From positions 79,324,204 through 79,388,203 of the forward strand of contig CM065299.1 in assembly GCA_032871835.1 (NCBI GenBank): a stretch of 64,000 bases of DNA, written 5' to 3'. Below the pieces are notes generated by a model. It did not search any database and was not told the origin of the DNA. It saw nothing but the letters and a program-made list of their open reading frames with translations. A program made the position numbers and the translations under genes. Source of the DNA: Dipteronia dyeriana (Eukaryota; Streptophyta; Magnoliopsida; Sapindales; Sapindaceae). This document shows, in pieces, positions 46,191 to 55,792 of the stretch. Positions within the stretch are counted from its first letter, which is position 1. The number at the start of each line of letters is the position of its first letter.

Positions 46191-47219
46191 AAAGACACCG
46201 GGATTCTAGGCATCTCGTCGTGACTCCAAGCGAAGATTTCATTAAACTCTTTGAGGAGCCCAATCAAACCCTCCTTTACTCCCAGCTCAAGGGTGGCTCC
46301 GACTTTAACGACCTTCGAGGGATCGCCCATCAGGATGGGAATCTCTTCTAACTTATCCACTGGATGGCCGCTGGCCCATTCCCTTCTTTGCTCCTCCTTG
46401 CCTGGCATTACGGGGTCATCCTTTGGGTGATTTATGGGTCCTACATCATCTAGGGTCAATACAGGTGTTGCCCCATTCTGTATCATTGTTACCTGGGCAA
46501 GTTGTTTTGCTAGCGCTGTTGGGTTGGCAGACACTGCATAGCATCTCCTGGCTGCTTGCTGGTCACCCTGTACTTCCCCCACATTGTCTTCAGGTGGGAA
46601 CTTCAGGACGTTGTGGTAGATGGATAGGACCCCTTTCATGGATGTTAAAAATGGCTTTCCTAATATTGCATTAGAGGCCAATGGGGTATCCACCACCACG
46701 AAGTCTGTCATGACATTATGCTGGATGTGTGGCTCCAATGATTACTAGCAGGATTTTTGATCCCACGGGTATGATTGAGTCCCTAGTGAACCTATACAGT
46801 GGGGTGGTACAACTATTGTAACACCCTTGTTTCATGTTCAGCTTTTCCAAGGTGTTTTTAAATAAGGTGTCGATGCTGCTGCCTGTGTCGATGAGCACAC
46901 GGTGTACCATGTAGTTGGCAATCTTTACCGTGATCACCATGGGATCGTCATGAGGCTGCATGGTGTTGTAGACATCCGCTTTGGTGAAAATGATCTGTGA
47001 CATCTGGGAAGGCTTGATCGGGCTATGGTCGACCTTGGAGATACCTCGCCCTTCGTCCACACGAGGGATTTTCATTGCGTGGTTTTTCCTGGAATTATTA
47101 GAGGTGCCTGCCCGAGTAGGCCCTTCGCTGATGGTATGTATTATCTGGGTTTGCTGCATAAGATCTTCATGCCCCCCATTTCTCCTTTTAGCCTCGCGGA
47201 TCTCGGCTTGTACTTCCAT
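45998..47219 (-). pseudogene. Gyp-3 aspartic protease and linker
   Basis: 46716-47219: SQIIFTKADVYNTMQPHDDP, then MVHRVLIDTGSSIDTLF with the DTG active site. 45998-46738 continues in another frame: MTDFVVVDTPLASNAILGKP, LSIYHNVLKFP, and the linker PTALAKQLAQVTMIQNG with EFNEIFAWSHDEMPRIPVSL, running into RT. A single frame shift near 46730 separates the halves. Confidence 0.86.
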
Positions 47220-48520
47220 TTCTGTTTGAATGTTATCCCTGACCTACTGTAAGAATTCTACCAAACATCCTACCCTTATCAAAGCCTCGATATGATTTCG
47301 TAAGTTATAACACTCTGAAGTGTTGTGTCCCACATCTTTGTCAAAGTCATAATACTTATAACGATTCCTCTTATCGACATGGGCTTTCATGGGTACGGGC
47401 TTTCATGGGTACGGGATTCTATAGTAACCCCTTATCCGGAATGGCGAGATAGATTATTTCACGGGGTACATTTAAGAAGGTGTAATGATCATATCCTCTC
47501 TCATCTCGAGCTATTGGGGCCATTGTCCTAGAAGGAGGTGAAGCCAGCGGAAGAGTTCATTTTCCTGGATACCTTTCAGATTTGGGTTGAGAAATGGGGA
47601 AGCGATACGTCGACCTATTGGGGGGGATCTGTTTTGGCTTTTCGAGCTTGCTCTAGTTTGGGAGCTTCATTCTTCTTTCGCTTTATGGCTCTCATATCGT
47701 TGTGTTGCATCTTGACCTTGAGTTGTTTATCAACTTCAATTTGCTCCAGAGCCCCATCATAGGCTTCTTGGTAAGTCTCTAGAGGTCGCTTGGCAAAAGA
47801 TCGGAAAAGCTTACCTGCCCATAGGTTTCTCCTAAAATTGGCGAGGGTTTCTTTCTCAGTGAAGACCCCTATCTGGATGACTTCCTTATGGAAATGATCG
47901 ACATAAGCCCATAGGGTTTCCTCTCTCTTCTAGATCACGTACTGTAAATGGATTGGATCCTTCAATCGGGGTTTCACTCCCTGGAATTACGAGCAGAAAT
48001 CAGTTGACAGCTTCATGAAGGAGTCCACACTGCCAGCGGGTAGCTTTCTGAACCTGGTCTTAGCGTAATCCGTCAGCATAGTTGGGAACATCCTGTACAT
48101 GGCGGCCCTGGTCACGTTCTGGACCTCCTTCTGCTGGACGAAGCTCTCCAAATGGCTCAAGGGATCCTCTATCCCCGAGAATATATATGTTGGCATTTTG
48201 AATTTTGGCAGGAGCTCTACCTCCCAGATCCTTCTAGTAAATGGAGCATTCATCTCACTGAGAGAATCTTTCTTATCTTCCTTGTACTTTCCCTTCTTCA
48301 TTTGCTGGATCTCTTTTTGAAGCTCTGCCAACTGGTCTCTCAGGCACTTGTTCTCTGGTTTCCTTGAATTAACCTCGGATTCCTCACTGTCAGACCCCTC
48401 TAACGAGCTGAGAACCTCTACCCGACTCCTTCTACGGATGGGATCTGCTTGAGGGCTTTGCTGGCTTTCTTCCTCTCTAGCTCTGGCTTCCCTCCTTGAA
48501 GTAGTTGGGTGAGGAGACTC
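47220..48520 (-). pseudogene. Gyp-3 gag
   Basis: The capsid N-terminal part at 47987-48331 is clear: DSLSEMNAPFTRRIWEVELL, DPLSHLESFVQQKEVQN, AAMYRMFPTMLTDYAKTRF. The C-terminal capsid and nucleocapsid (47220-47980) are frame-broken; the nucleocapsid Cys/His region lies near 47300-47340. Equivalent to 21650-22895 and 34819-36190. Confidence 0.78.
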
Positions 48521-49036
48521 TCATCGCTCTCGGGGAAGGACGTCTACCTCATACTTAACTTGCCTAGGTTGGTAACGCGGTGACACTTCGGGAATGGGGA
48601 GCATAGGCCCTAACCTATCCCTGATCGAGAGCTGGGGTCTAGTTCTATTTAACTGGCTTCGAAGGGGTAGGTCCCAAGAGATCAAATGCGGGTTACCGAT
48701 TTTCGGGCCCGCTTGGTTCTCCTTGATTACAGAGGTTTGCTTGCTGGACAGTAATACCCTCAACAAGCAGTCGAAGGCGGACGTTTTCCATGAAGGCCTC
48801 CGCTTGTTGGTCAAGCACAAACTGGCTTCCCATAGAAGGATTCAAAGCCTGCATAGTAGCTGGCTGGTCTGAGACCTGGCCACGGAGTCCGGATTTTCTT
48901 TCTTTCCTCGGGGCCTTTCGTGTCGACGTAGCTGAAGGTTGTTTCAATGTGCCTTGTTGTCCTCGGGAAGAGCGAAGCCTCATGATTACTGCAAAACAAC
49001 AAACTTATGAATATAAAAATGATGGTATGGAAACTT
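48521..49036 (-). other. Gyp-3 gag start region and leader
   Basis: 48693-48983 has an open frame beginning MRLRSSRGQQGTLKQPSATS and containing ENVRLRLLVEGITVQQANLC. The sister elements show the same order, so this is likely the true gag N-terminus. The rest is leader up to the PBS. Confidence 0.6.
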
Positions 49037-49052
49037 CCCATATACGGCGCCA
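49037..49052 (-). other. Primer-binding site of Gyp-3
   Basis: Minus strand TGGCGCCGTATATGGG, five bases from the LTR edge. The core is intact. Confidence 0.8.
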
Positions 49053-49057
49053 GAAAG

Positions 49058-50293
49058 TGTTAACGGGAAATTTACTAACGAAAAGAAATTCGAACTAACA
49101 CCCTCAAGACGACTACCACGGAGGTGGTGGTCGGGGTCAGTACCTTGATCACTCATGGTATACAGAAATGTGATGGCAATTGAGATCTTTATTATTGATC
49201 ACTCGTGGTATACAGAAATCTCTCACATTCACTCACAATCTCTCTAAGGCATAGAAGGGTGGCAACCTCGTGCCTGTCGAATAGTAGATACAAAGATAGT
49301 CGTGTTCTAATCACAGAATTTAGGCCTTGCTCAATTCTTTTAATCTCTCGTCTATATCTTTCTTTCCTCCTTTTCGTGGGAATGCTTGGGCATATTTATA
49401 CATGGCCAAAATAATTTGAATGGGTGTATCTCCCGCCTTGATTCTCTAAACCTGTTCCCTCCTTATCGGGCGAGATCCTCTATTTAAAAGTAGTTGACTT
49501 TGAGTGAATAACGGACTCAAGATTATCGTTGGTAGAGATAAGTTTGTTTCCTCTTTAGAAACAAATTCTTGTTTTACACGTATGCAAAATTTAATGTTCG
49601 TTATAACGTAGATATGATCTTGTGTGTATTCATGACATAATTCTTCATAGAGGTCATCGAGTTAGCTACTCGTTGTTTCGTAGGGCGAGGTAGATTCATG
49701 CTTTAGTTCTGGTTTCAGAAGCTTGGGATGCCCTTGTGGGCACTTACTGGGATAGTGTAAATTAGGCAAGATTCTTCTTTCATCTTTAGGTAGGCTACGG
49801 GCGTCCCTTAGCGAATTAGCTATAGTGTGAACCTGATCCACTTCGAGGCTCTCTCTTTGTATCTGACGGGGAGAACGGGATTCTGGAGTGGTTGGTGGGC
49901 TTCTGGCTTAGGCTATGAGTTAAATCTGACCTCGGGAAGCCTTGACCTAGAAGGAGCTCAATCTTGTTTGTGTCGGGCTTCACTTCGAGTGCTGCTTGAG
50001 CTCGACGATCCTTCCTCGCTTTCACATGGTGGTTTTGGAGCCAGACCCCAGGAATTGAGGTCCCAGGATAGGTGATCTCGAGAAGCCAGGATTCCCGTGT
50101 TCGTGTGTGTGCTCTACCTAGTCGTGCCTAGCTTCATTCCCGATAGTTCTGAAGCCTGATGATCCTTCCCTGCTTCTGCAATGCAGTTTTATGGCTTGCC
50201 CGGGTTCCCATGAAAGGCGAATTCTGGCTTTGACTCGAGCTAGGAGAGTGGAAAATTTCTCTTTAAACCCCTAGCCAAATTTTACTATTCATA
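49058..50293 (-). repeat. 5' LTR of Gyp-3 (1236 bp)
   Basis: TGTTAACGGG to CTATTCATA, with the terminal CA changed to TA. Near 49160-49215 a stretch with GATCACTCGTGGTATACAGAAAT is locally repeated. It is followed by TSD CCTTT. Confidence 0.9.
49392..49401 (-). promoter_or_regulatory. Candidate TATA box of Gyp-3 5' LTR
   Basis: Minus strand GTATAAATAT, the same sequence and context as in the 3' LTR. This is the copy that would drive gag-pol. Confidence 0.55.
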
Positions 50294-50758
50294 CCTTTTT
50301 CTTGGAGAGAAATTTCGGCCAAGCCTAGATTTAAAGGAGAGAAATTTTGTCTAAGAGAATTTTAAGTGTAGAGAAACCGGTTCTTGCTCTAGATAAATTC
50401 TTCCAACTCTAATGATTGGTGTGTGAAAATTCGGCAAAGAATAAAAGGAAGAAATAACGTTTTCGTTTTCGATAGTGCACTAGTAGCATTTTCATCAAAA
50501 GGTTTTGTATACAACATCGAATCAAGGTTCACACGACTTTGATAATTTACAAGTGACCTAACTTTCTTTGATTTTTATCTTGGAGGATAATTGTGACTAA
50601 CAAAGAAAGAAACTTTTGTCTATTTCCATCCCTAGGTATACAATTTAAAGAAAGGGATCCCACATTCATAGGTGGTTCACGTTCGTGATTGGATTGGAAG
50701 ATCTCTCGGATTCAATTAGAAGCTAGTTCAATTGTCACGAGAAAAAAGGTACGACACT
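50294..50758 (+). repeat. Old copia-like LTR remnant, piece 3
   Basis: Continues piece 2 after TSD CCTTT. ATTTCGGCC and ATTCGGC motifs recur and it ends with CATTCATAGGTGGTTCACG, a wording common near the 3' end of plant copia LTRs. It is cut by Gyp-4 at 50759; the five bases before are ACACT. No coding content. Confidence 0.5.
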
Positions 50759-51031
50759 TGTTGACATTGATTTCTGGATTGTATCAGAAAAGCCAACAAT
50801 GATTGGATTTCGATTGTGATTTCAAAGAGAAAGAGAAGGAGAAAGTAACCAAGACACGAGTATTTTACGTGGTAAAACTCCAATGACCGGAGAAACGTTC
50901 ACGGGTGGTTGAATGATCAACTGAGCCAAAATCCACTATGAATTTATAATGTTACAAGCTCTCGATCTCTCTTTCTTCTCTCTGTATTTTTCTATGATTG
51001 TTGTCTCTCTATTTTTGGCGAGATTATGGGT

Positions 51032-51042
51032 TTATTTATATG
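51032..51042 (-). promoter_or_regulatory. Candidate TATA box, Gyp-4 3' LTR copy
   Basis: Minus strand CATATAAATAAACCC context. It is repeated at 63602-63611 in the 5' LTR, which would be the active promoter. Confidence 0.55.
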
Positions 51043-51384
51043 TTTATAGAACCCTAATCTGCTTTGTATAAGATTTAATTACAATTATTTACTTGTTTGA
51101 AGCTGATTGTCTTCTTTCCTGTTTCGGAGTCGTATAATGAGATTGAATGAGACTCTAGTAATGTAGTCCAATTAGGACTTATTTCCTTAGATAAGGGCAT
51201 AGTCTTTTTAAAGAAATAAAGTTGTTGCCTGATTGAAAACCCTTCCAGCTCAGTATTCTGTTCTCTTTGGGATTCCTTTCTGATATGGATATCTTCGTGT
51301 ATTTAATGACCTAATCCATGTGAACTAAGAGCTAGGCTTTTTATTCAGTTTTTTTCATACTTTTCCCAAGCAAGGATAATACTC

Positions 51385-51500
51385 GCTGGTCCCGAGTAAC
51401 ATCATTTGATCCCCAGTAGAAACGTCATTTAACCAGTCCCGAGTGTCGTTAACTGATCCCGAGTAGTATATAACGTTTGATTAACCCTGAGTAGGTTTTG
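51385..51500 (-). promoter_or_regulatory. Repeated motif block in Gyp-4 U3, enhancer-like
   Basis: About five degenerate units of GATCCCGAGTA followed by an AACGTCATTT-like segment. On the minus strand the latter reads AAATGACGTT, containing the TGACG core bound by plant bZIP (TGA) factors in as-1-like elements. It lies about 350-450 bp upstream of the TATA candidate. The regulatory role is inferred. Confidence 0.45.
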
Positions 51501-51637
51501 TTCAGCATCTGCTTACTCGGGTTTTCTCTTCTTCTGTGATGTTTTGTAGGATATTTTCTGAATCTCTTCGGATGTCCACCTGACAATTTATCCTCTTTGT
51601 TGATGACGTGTACGTGCGATAAAATTCACATATGACA

Positions 51638-51652
51638 ATACCCCCTTAAAAT
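51638..51652 (-). other. Polypurine tract of Gyp-4
   Basis: Minus strand ATTTTAAGGGGGTAT, directly before the LTR start TGTCATATG. Confidence 0.78.
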
Positions 51653-52131
51653 ATTTTTGTTGAACAAGGTTTCTTCGGGCAAAAGTATTTTAATTAGTTT
51701 TCAATACCTTTTCAGTACCCGAGTAAATATCTTGTCATAATGACGTGTCTTAATGATGACCCTGCAAATTTGATTTGCCTCCTTACGCGAGATCTTTAAT
51801 GATGACGACGTTTTGGAGTTCTGACGGCGAAATCCAGTTCTCCTTCTAACACGTGTCCCTTGCCTCTTTGTTTTTCGATATCATTTATGAGAAATGACTC
51901 ACGCGCTTCCCCGTGCTCTGCCTACTTCATCAATCCTTATCATTGTTTTTTCCCTCCTTGAGATCTAGGGTTTCATGCTTTTATTTCTTTAAATTCTTCA
52001 CTGAGACAGAGTTGGTTCATTCTTAAAGATTTCTCAGTAGAAAACATTTATTAAACTCAGATTTCTTTACGCAAAAGGTCGTGACTTTCCATTGAAGATC
52101 TTGCATCAAACTTTATTCAAGGTTAGTTTTA
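51653..52131. other. Spacer, probable 5' region of the Gyp-4 antisense gene
   Basis: No coding. Contains a T-rich, AT-rich lead-in to the plus-strand ATG at 52132. It would hold the promoter or 5' UTR of the antisense gene, but I see no clear TATA box. Confidence 0.4.
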
Positions 52132-53273
52132 ATGGAGCCATCTTCCCGCCATCATCTTTTTAATGTCGCTCTAATTGCATTAGAACGTGGGGATTTCCAA
52201 TTGGTTTCTTGCATTAGAAGATTACTGGGGGAAATCCCTGCTGATGAACCTCCATTTTTTAAAGTTGATGTTTCTGGACATCACCCTGATGTCACTTTTA
52301 GCCCTGTATCCAGTTCTGATTCTAATATTTCTGATCCTGATATATCTGATCACAGGGTACCTTTTCAAAGGATGGGAAAACATCAAAGCAGCAGTGAAGT
52401 CCGTAGGCATAATTTGGATGAAACTCGAATCAGGGAGCAGATTGTCAACGAGAATGATGTCGAAGAGGCATTCAGGGCGTCTCGTCTTACTTTCTTTGCT
52501 TAACTCCTAAGTGGGTTCGACAAAGAGCCGAATGTGGTCGGGCCAGATGAGATAGAGAAGTATCATGCCCAATTTGATCTGCCCAATTCAGTCACTCTGA
52601 TTCCAGCGGGTGATAGGGCCACGTGGAATCCTTCCCCAGGCATGGTGCGATCTACGAATCCATGCTTTGTTGTGGCGTCACTCTCCCTTTTCAGCCATTT
52701 ATTGCTTGGTTTCTGGATGAAACAGGGATCGCTCATGCCCAACTGGCCTCGAACAGCTACAAGATCTTGATGTGCATGTGGAGCAAGTACAGCTGGATGA
52801 ACTTGTCGTCGCCCTCCCTAAATGAAATCAGGCATTTCTTTACGTTGAGGCAGTCTGGCAAGACAGGAACCTATTTCATTATGTCTAATTCGCCAGACTA
52901 TTGGGTCCCCAAGGGGACAAAGGTGAATCGGGAGCTGATATCTCTGATGACCCTAAAAAGAGGGGTTTTGTATGGGGGTTTCCTACATCCAACAAATTCT
53001 GGAAGAATGGTTGGTTCTTCACCGGAGGGAGCCGCAGTCTTAAAGTCACCTTCAGATCAGGGGATACTCGGGCGGTGTTGAGAGTCCCCCGTTTCTTCTA
53101 TTCCCCCGAGATGTGGAACAAGAAGAAAATTGATTACAGCAATACTGAGCTGACCAGACTTACTCGGGCAGCGGTTCACACTTTGGAAAAGAGGAGCAAG
53201 GCTTATCTTTTCGTTAAGACGAAGATGATAGAGTTTGGCTTCTTCAAACAAATTTCGGGCTACCGTAGGCGAT
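52132..53273 (+). pseudogene. Gyp-4 antisense gene, exon 1
   Basis: Starts MEPSSRHHLFNVALIALERG. The first 123 codons end at TAA 52501-52503, after which the same frame continues (VVGPDEIEKYHAQFDLPNSV). A frame change near 52640 leads to HGAIYESMLCCGVTLPFQPF and FFTLRQSGKTGTYFIMSNSP; another near 52930 leads to GFVWGFPTSNKFWKNGWFFT and LRVPRFFYSPEMWNKKKIDY. The layout (YxxxFxLPxSVTLIP, then GxIYExML..GVxLPFxPFI) matches the PF04195-like domain of Gyp-2/3. One stop and two shifts make this copy a pseudogene. Confidence 0.77.
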
Positions 53274-53352
53274 GTAAGTGATTTTTGCAACCTTCTTTTC
53301 ATTGTTATATATTTTTTGTTGTATTCTGACGCGGTTCCTTTTTTCTTCTAAG
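53274..53352 (+). other. Intron 1 of the Gyp-4 antisense gene
   Basis: CGAT|GTAAGTG donor and a T-rich TTTTTTCTTCTAAG| acceptor. Removing it (79 bp) keeps the frame open: exon 2 then reads LYDTDIVYDLQARQVKSIIQ. Confidence 0.7.
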
Positions 53353-53470
53353 TGTATGATACGGACATCGTCTACGATCTTCAGGCTCGCCAAGTGAAGT
53401 CAATTATTCAGGCGAGTCGAAAAGAAGCTTCTGAAAAGTCCTCATTTGTTGATTGGCTTATTTCGTGAAC
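53353..53470 (+). pseudogene. Gyp-4 antisense gene, exon 2
   Basis: Short exon read after splicing intron 1: DIVYDLQARQVKSIIQASRK followed by EASEKSSFVDWLIS and TGA at 53466-53468. The donor of the next intron is unclear. GTGAAC at 53465 gives a phase that does not fit exon 3, so either another donor is used or a base has been gained or lost. Confidence 0.55.
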
Positions 53471-53786
53471 AACCACATTGTTGGGGTTCATGTAAAGGTA
53501 GCTTAGGCTCTCAAGACTTCAAGAGGAGAAGCATCAAAGGTAAAATTCTTATGCTTACTTACTTTGAAAAGATAATTGCACACACTCACATATTCATGCA
53601 TAACTCTTGATCTTATTTGTTGAGTGTTTTCTTGTATGCATTTTAGTTTACATGACTCTTGTTGACCTATTTGCATCTTGCTATGAAAGTTGTATGTCAT
53701 GCTAGGCATTAAAATATGATGCAATTTCATCACTCTTGATCTTATTGTTTTGTGCATTTGAGTGTTGAAAAATAGGTCTTGCGTTG

Positions 53787-53814
53787 GTGGTGCGCTACTC
53801 TACCAGCGCACCAC
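53787..53814. repeat. Perfect hairpin in GC-rich block
   Basis: GTGGTGCGCT, loop ACTCTACC, AGCGCACCAC: a perfect 10-bp stem. AGCGCAC and its complement recur several more times to about 54060. Confidence 0.7.
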
Positions 53815-54109
53815 ACTAGCGCAACTTTCACAGTGGACAGCCGCTAGTCGTGTGCCACTGATCTGCGCTGCTGCACCAGAGCGTAGCTAAAAAATACGGG
53901 CTTACGCTGGTGGTACGATACTAGTCTAGTGCAGCCTTACCAACGTAAATTTCCCAGAGAATCTGCGCTTGTGTTACGCTACTGGGATGCACCACTTGAC
54001 CAGCGCCTGTTTTAAAAATAGGTTGTGCACTGCTGGACCAGCGCACGTCACCAGCGCACGCAGAGGAAGCTGGAACATTTTTTCCAAAATGACCTTACTT
54101 TGATTAGAT

Positions 54110-54111
<2 letters not shown>

Positions 54112-54145
<34 letters not shown>
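54112..54145. repeat. (AT)n simple repeat
   Basis: An uninterrupted run of TA dinucleotides, about 34 bp, within the probable solo LTR. Confidence 0.9.
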
Positions 54146-54146
<1 letters not shown>

Positions 54147-55035
54147 CTCAATGCCTTAAGGTCGTGTATGAGTTCAGAATATCAGATTTCTTCCTTAGAA
54201 CACATTTCAAAGGAAAAATATTTCCAAGAACTCATTTTTAATCACTCAAAGCATTCCCATGAGCATCAAATCTTCATCTTGCATCATCTAAGTTCATCTA
54301 GAGTGCATCTATGGATAGGGTTGCTTCATCACATCTTGTTTGGTAAGCTCTTCACTATCTTCTTACAAGTTAAGTGTTTTCCTTACTAAACCATCTCTTT
54401 AATTAATTGTATTCTCTTAGATTATTTCTAGATACAAATTAGAGATTGTTGTGATGCCATGATTGAGTGTTATATTGTGATAGCTTCATAGGATTGTTTG
54501 ATCTATGTTTAGCTAAGCTATTTGAACATGTCATTTAGCACTTGATATCTAGGATTGCATTAATTGTCATCTCATTATCCTAGATAAGCATATAGGGTTT
54601 CCTAGCCTTGTTTGTTCATTGAATATCATTATATATTCTCTTAGGACACTTTATCTCTTCATTGAGAAGTAAGACTTGTGTTGCTTCCAGGAGTAGGTAG
54701 CTTAAAGCACAAGCATGATGAACTAGGTTCACTTATACCGGGATTAGGTAGTGGTGGAGGATTAAACTGGGATTAGGTTGTAATTCCTTTATCATTAGTG
54801 GATTCGAGGTTCTAGTATGACGCACTCATCAGCCCGTGGTTTTTCCCATTTAGAGGGTTTCCACGTATATCTCAAGTGTTTTTACTATTTCCGCATTTAT
54901 TACCCTTGTGATATCTTTGCAACTAGATAGGGGTATTTTCGTCAACTTGACTCTTAACGAAAATTGGGTAAAAGTTAATTAAAATCTATTCACCCCCCTC
55001 TAGATTAATTTTACACACCATAATATTTGTTTCAG

Positions 55036-55719
55036 CTTCTCGTCAATGAAGGCATCACCCTGCCTGAGTCCTACCGGGAGACTGATGCGGTTCAAGAGCA
55101 AGTTCCCAAAGATATCACTGAGAACGTTATTCAACCGACCGTTGGGGAGACTAGTGGTCCAAGTGGCCCGACAGATACTCAGCTGCCTGGAGACGGGCAA
55201 GGGCAAGGGCAAAGTGAAGGTCTTGGTGATGAGCCTGCTGAGCGGTCTGATACCGGTGATGGAGGTCATACCTCTGCGGGACAGGTACCCATAGGTCCCG
55301 AATTTTTTAAAGTCTTTCGGGATGATACTCCGGAAGATCCTGCAGTTGATATCAGTTTCCACCACTCTCGGGGTGAGAAACGGAAGGTAATCAGCTCTCC
55401 AACTCGTCCTCTCAAGGCCCCTCGAGTGGTCTCTTTCATCGACTCCAGCGATAAAGACATTGTGGCTGAGACTCACCCGAGTGCTGATGTTGGAGCATCG
55501 GGGGATGTGGAGGCTTCAGAGCCAAACAAGGGTTCTCCTCTCCCCGAGGTTGAAGATCTAGGGGCTGAACCCTCGGGGATTCCTTTACATCCTTCTTCCC
55601 AGGATATACTGCCGGAGATGTCATCTGGTCGGGCTTTTATCGGGGACGACCGTTAGAGCTGTTTTTGGGATGGCTCCCTTACTGAACCTCTTCAAAGCTT
55701 TTTTAACGGTGCATCTTCT
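55036..55719 (+). pseudogene. Gyp-4 antisense gene, exon 3
   Basis: Begins after a TTGTTTCAG acceptor with LLVNEGITLPESYRETDAVQ. About 205 codons of low-complexity acidic sequence follow (GDGQGQGQSEGLGDEPAERS, EVEDLGAEPSGIPLHPSSQD). A TAG at 55654-55656 interrupts it; the same frame then continues SCFWDGSLTEPLQSFFNGAS to a clear donor TCT|GTAAGT at 55720. Probably a disordered hinge between the N-terminal domain and the coiled coil. Confidence 0.7.
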
Positions 55720-55792
55720 GTAAGTTATCTTTAACTTCCTTCAATTGCTTTGTTTGTTTGTTTGGCAGATTTTTAATAGAACTTCTTTGTAG
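55720..55792 (+). other. Intron 3 of the Gyp-4 antisense gene
   Basis: TCTTCT|GTAAGTTATC to CTTCTTTGTAG|ATG, 73 bp. An alternative acceptor TTTGGCAG at 55768 would bring an in-frame stop. Splicing joins exon 3 and exon 4 in frame (phase 0). Confidence 0.7.

Larger units (their letters stand above)
38072..50293 (-). mobile_element. Gyp-3: complete Tat-like Ty3/gypsy element
   Basis: Bounded by TSD CCTTT at 38067-38071 and 50294-50298. Minus strand: 5' LTR (49058-50293), PBS, gag, protease, RT, RNase H, second RNase H, integrase, a short 99-bp array, antisense gene and 3' LTR (38072-38910). It is the best preserved member of this family in the window. The last bases of the right LTR read CATA rather than AACA. 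Confidence 0.93.
50759..51637 (-). repeat. 3' LTR of Gyp-4 (879 bp)
   Basis: TGTTGACATT to CATATGACA. Its first 670 bp align closely with 63329-64000. It contains a cluster of CCCGAGTA/ACGTCATTT repeats at 51385-51500. Confidence 0.92.
53479..55015 (+). mobile_element. Probable solo LTR (copia-type) inside intron 2 of the Gyp-4 antisense gene
   Basis: About 1537 bp starting TGTTGGGGTT and ending TTTTACA. Flanking pentamers are CACAT (53474-53478) and CACCA (55016-55020), an imperfect TSD. The 3' end with GGGGTATTTTCGTCAA and TCTATTCACCCCCCTCTAG resembles the end of many plant copia LTRs in plus orientation. It holds a GC-rich block with hairpins (53780-54065) and an (AT)n run. No internal retrotransposon domains or PBS are present, so a solo LTR is the simplest reading. 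Confidence 0.55.

Noticed and set aside
55000..55476. Minus-strand frame of 158 codons opposite exon 3 of the Gyp-4 antisense gene
   Set aside because: Mirror of the plus-strand exon 3, with no domain and no match to Pol order. The plus frame has splice sites and a continuing protein.
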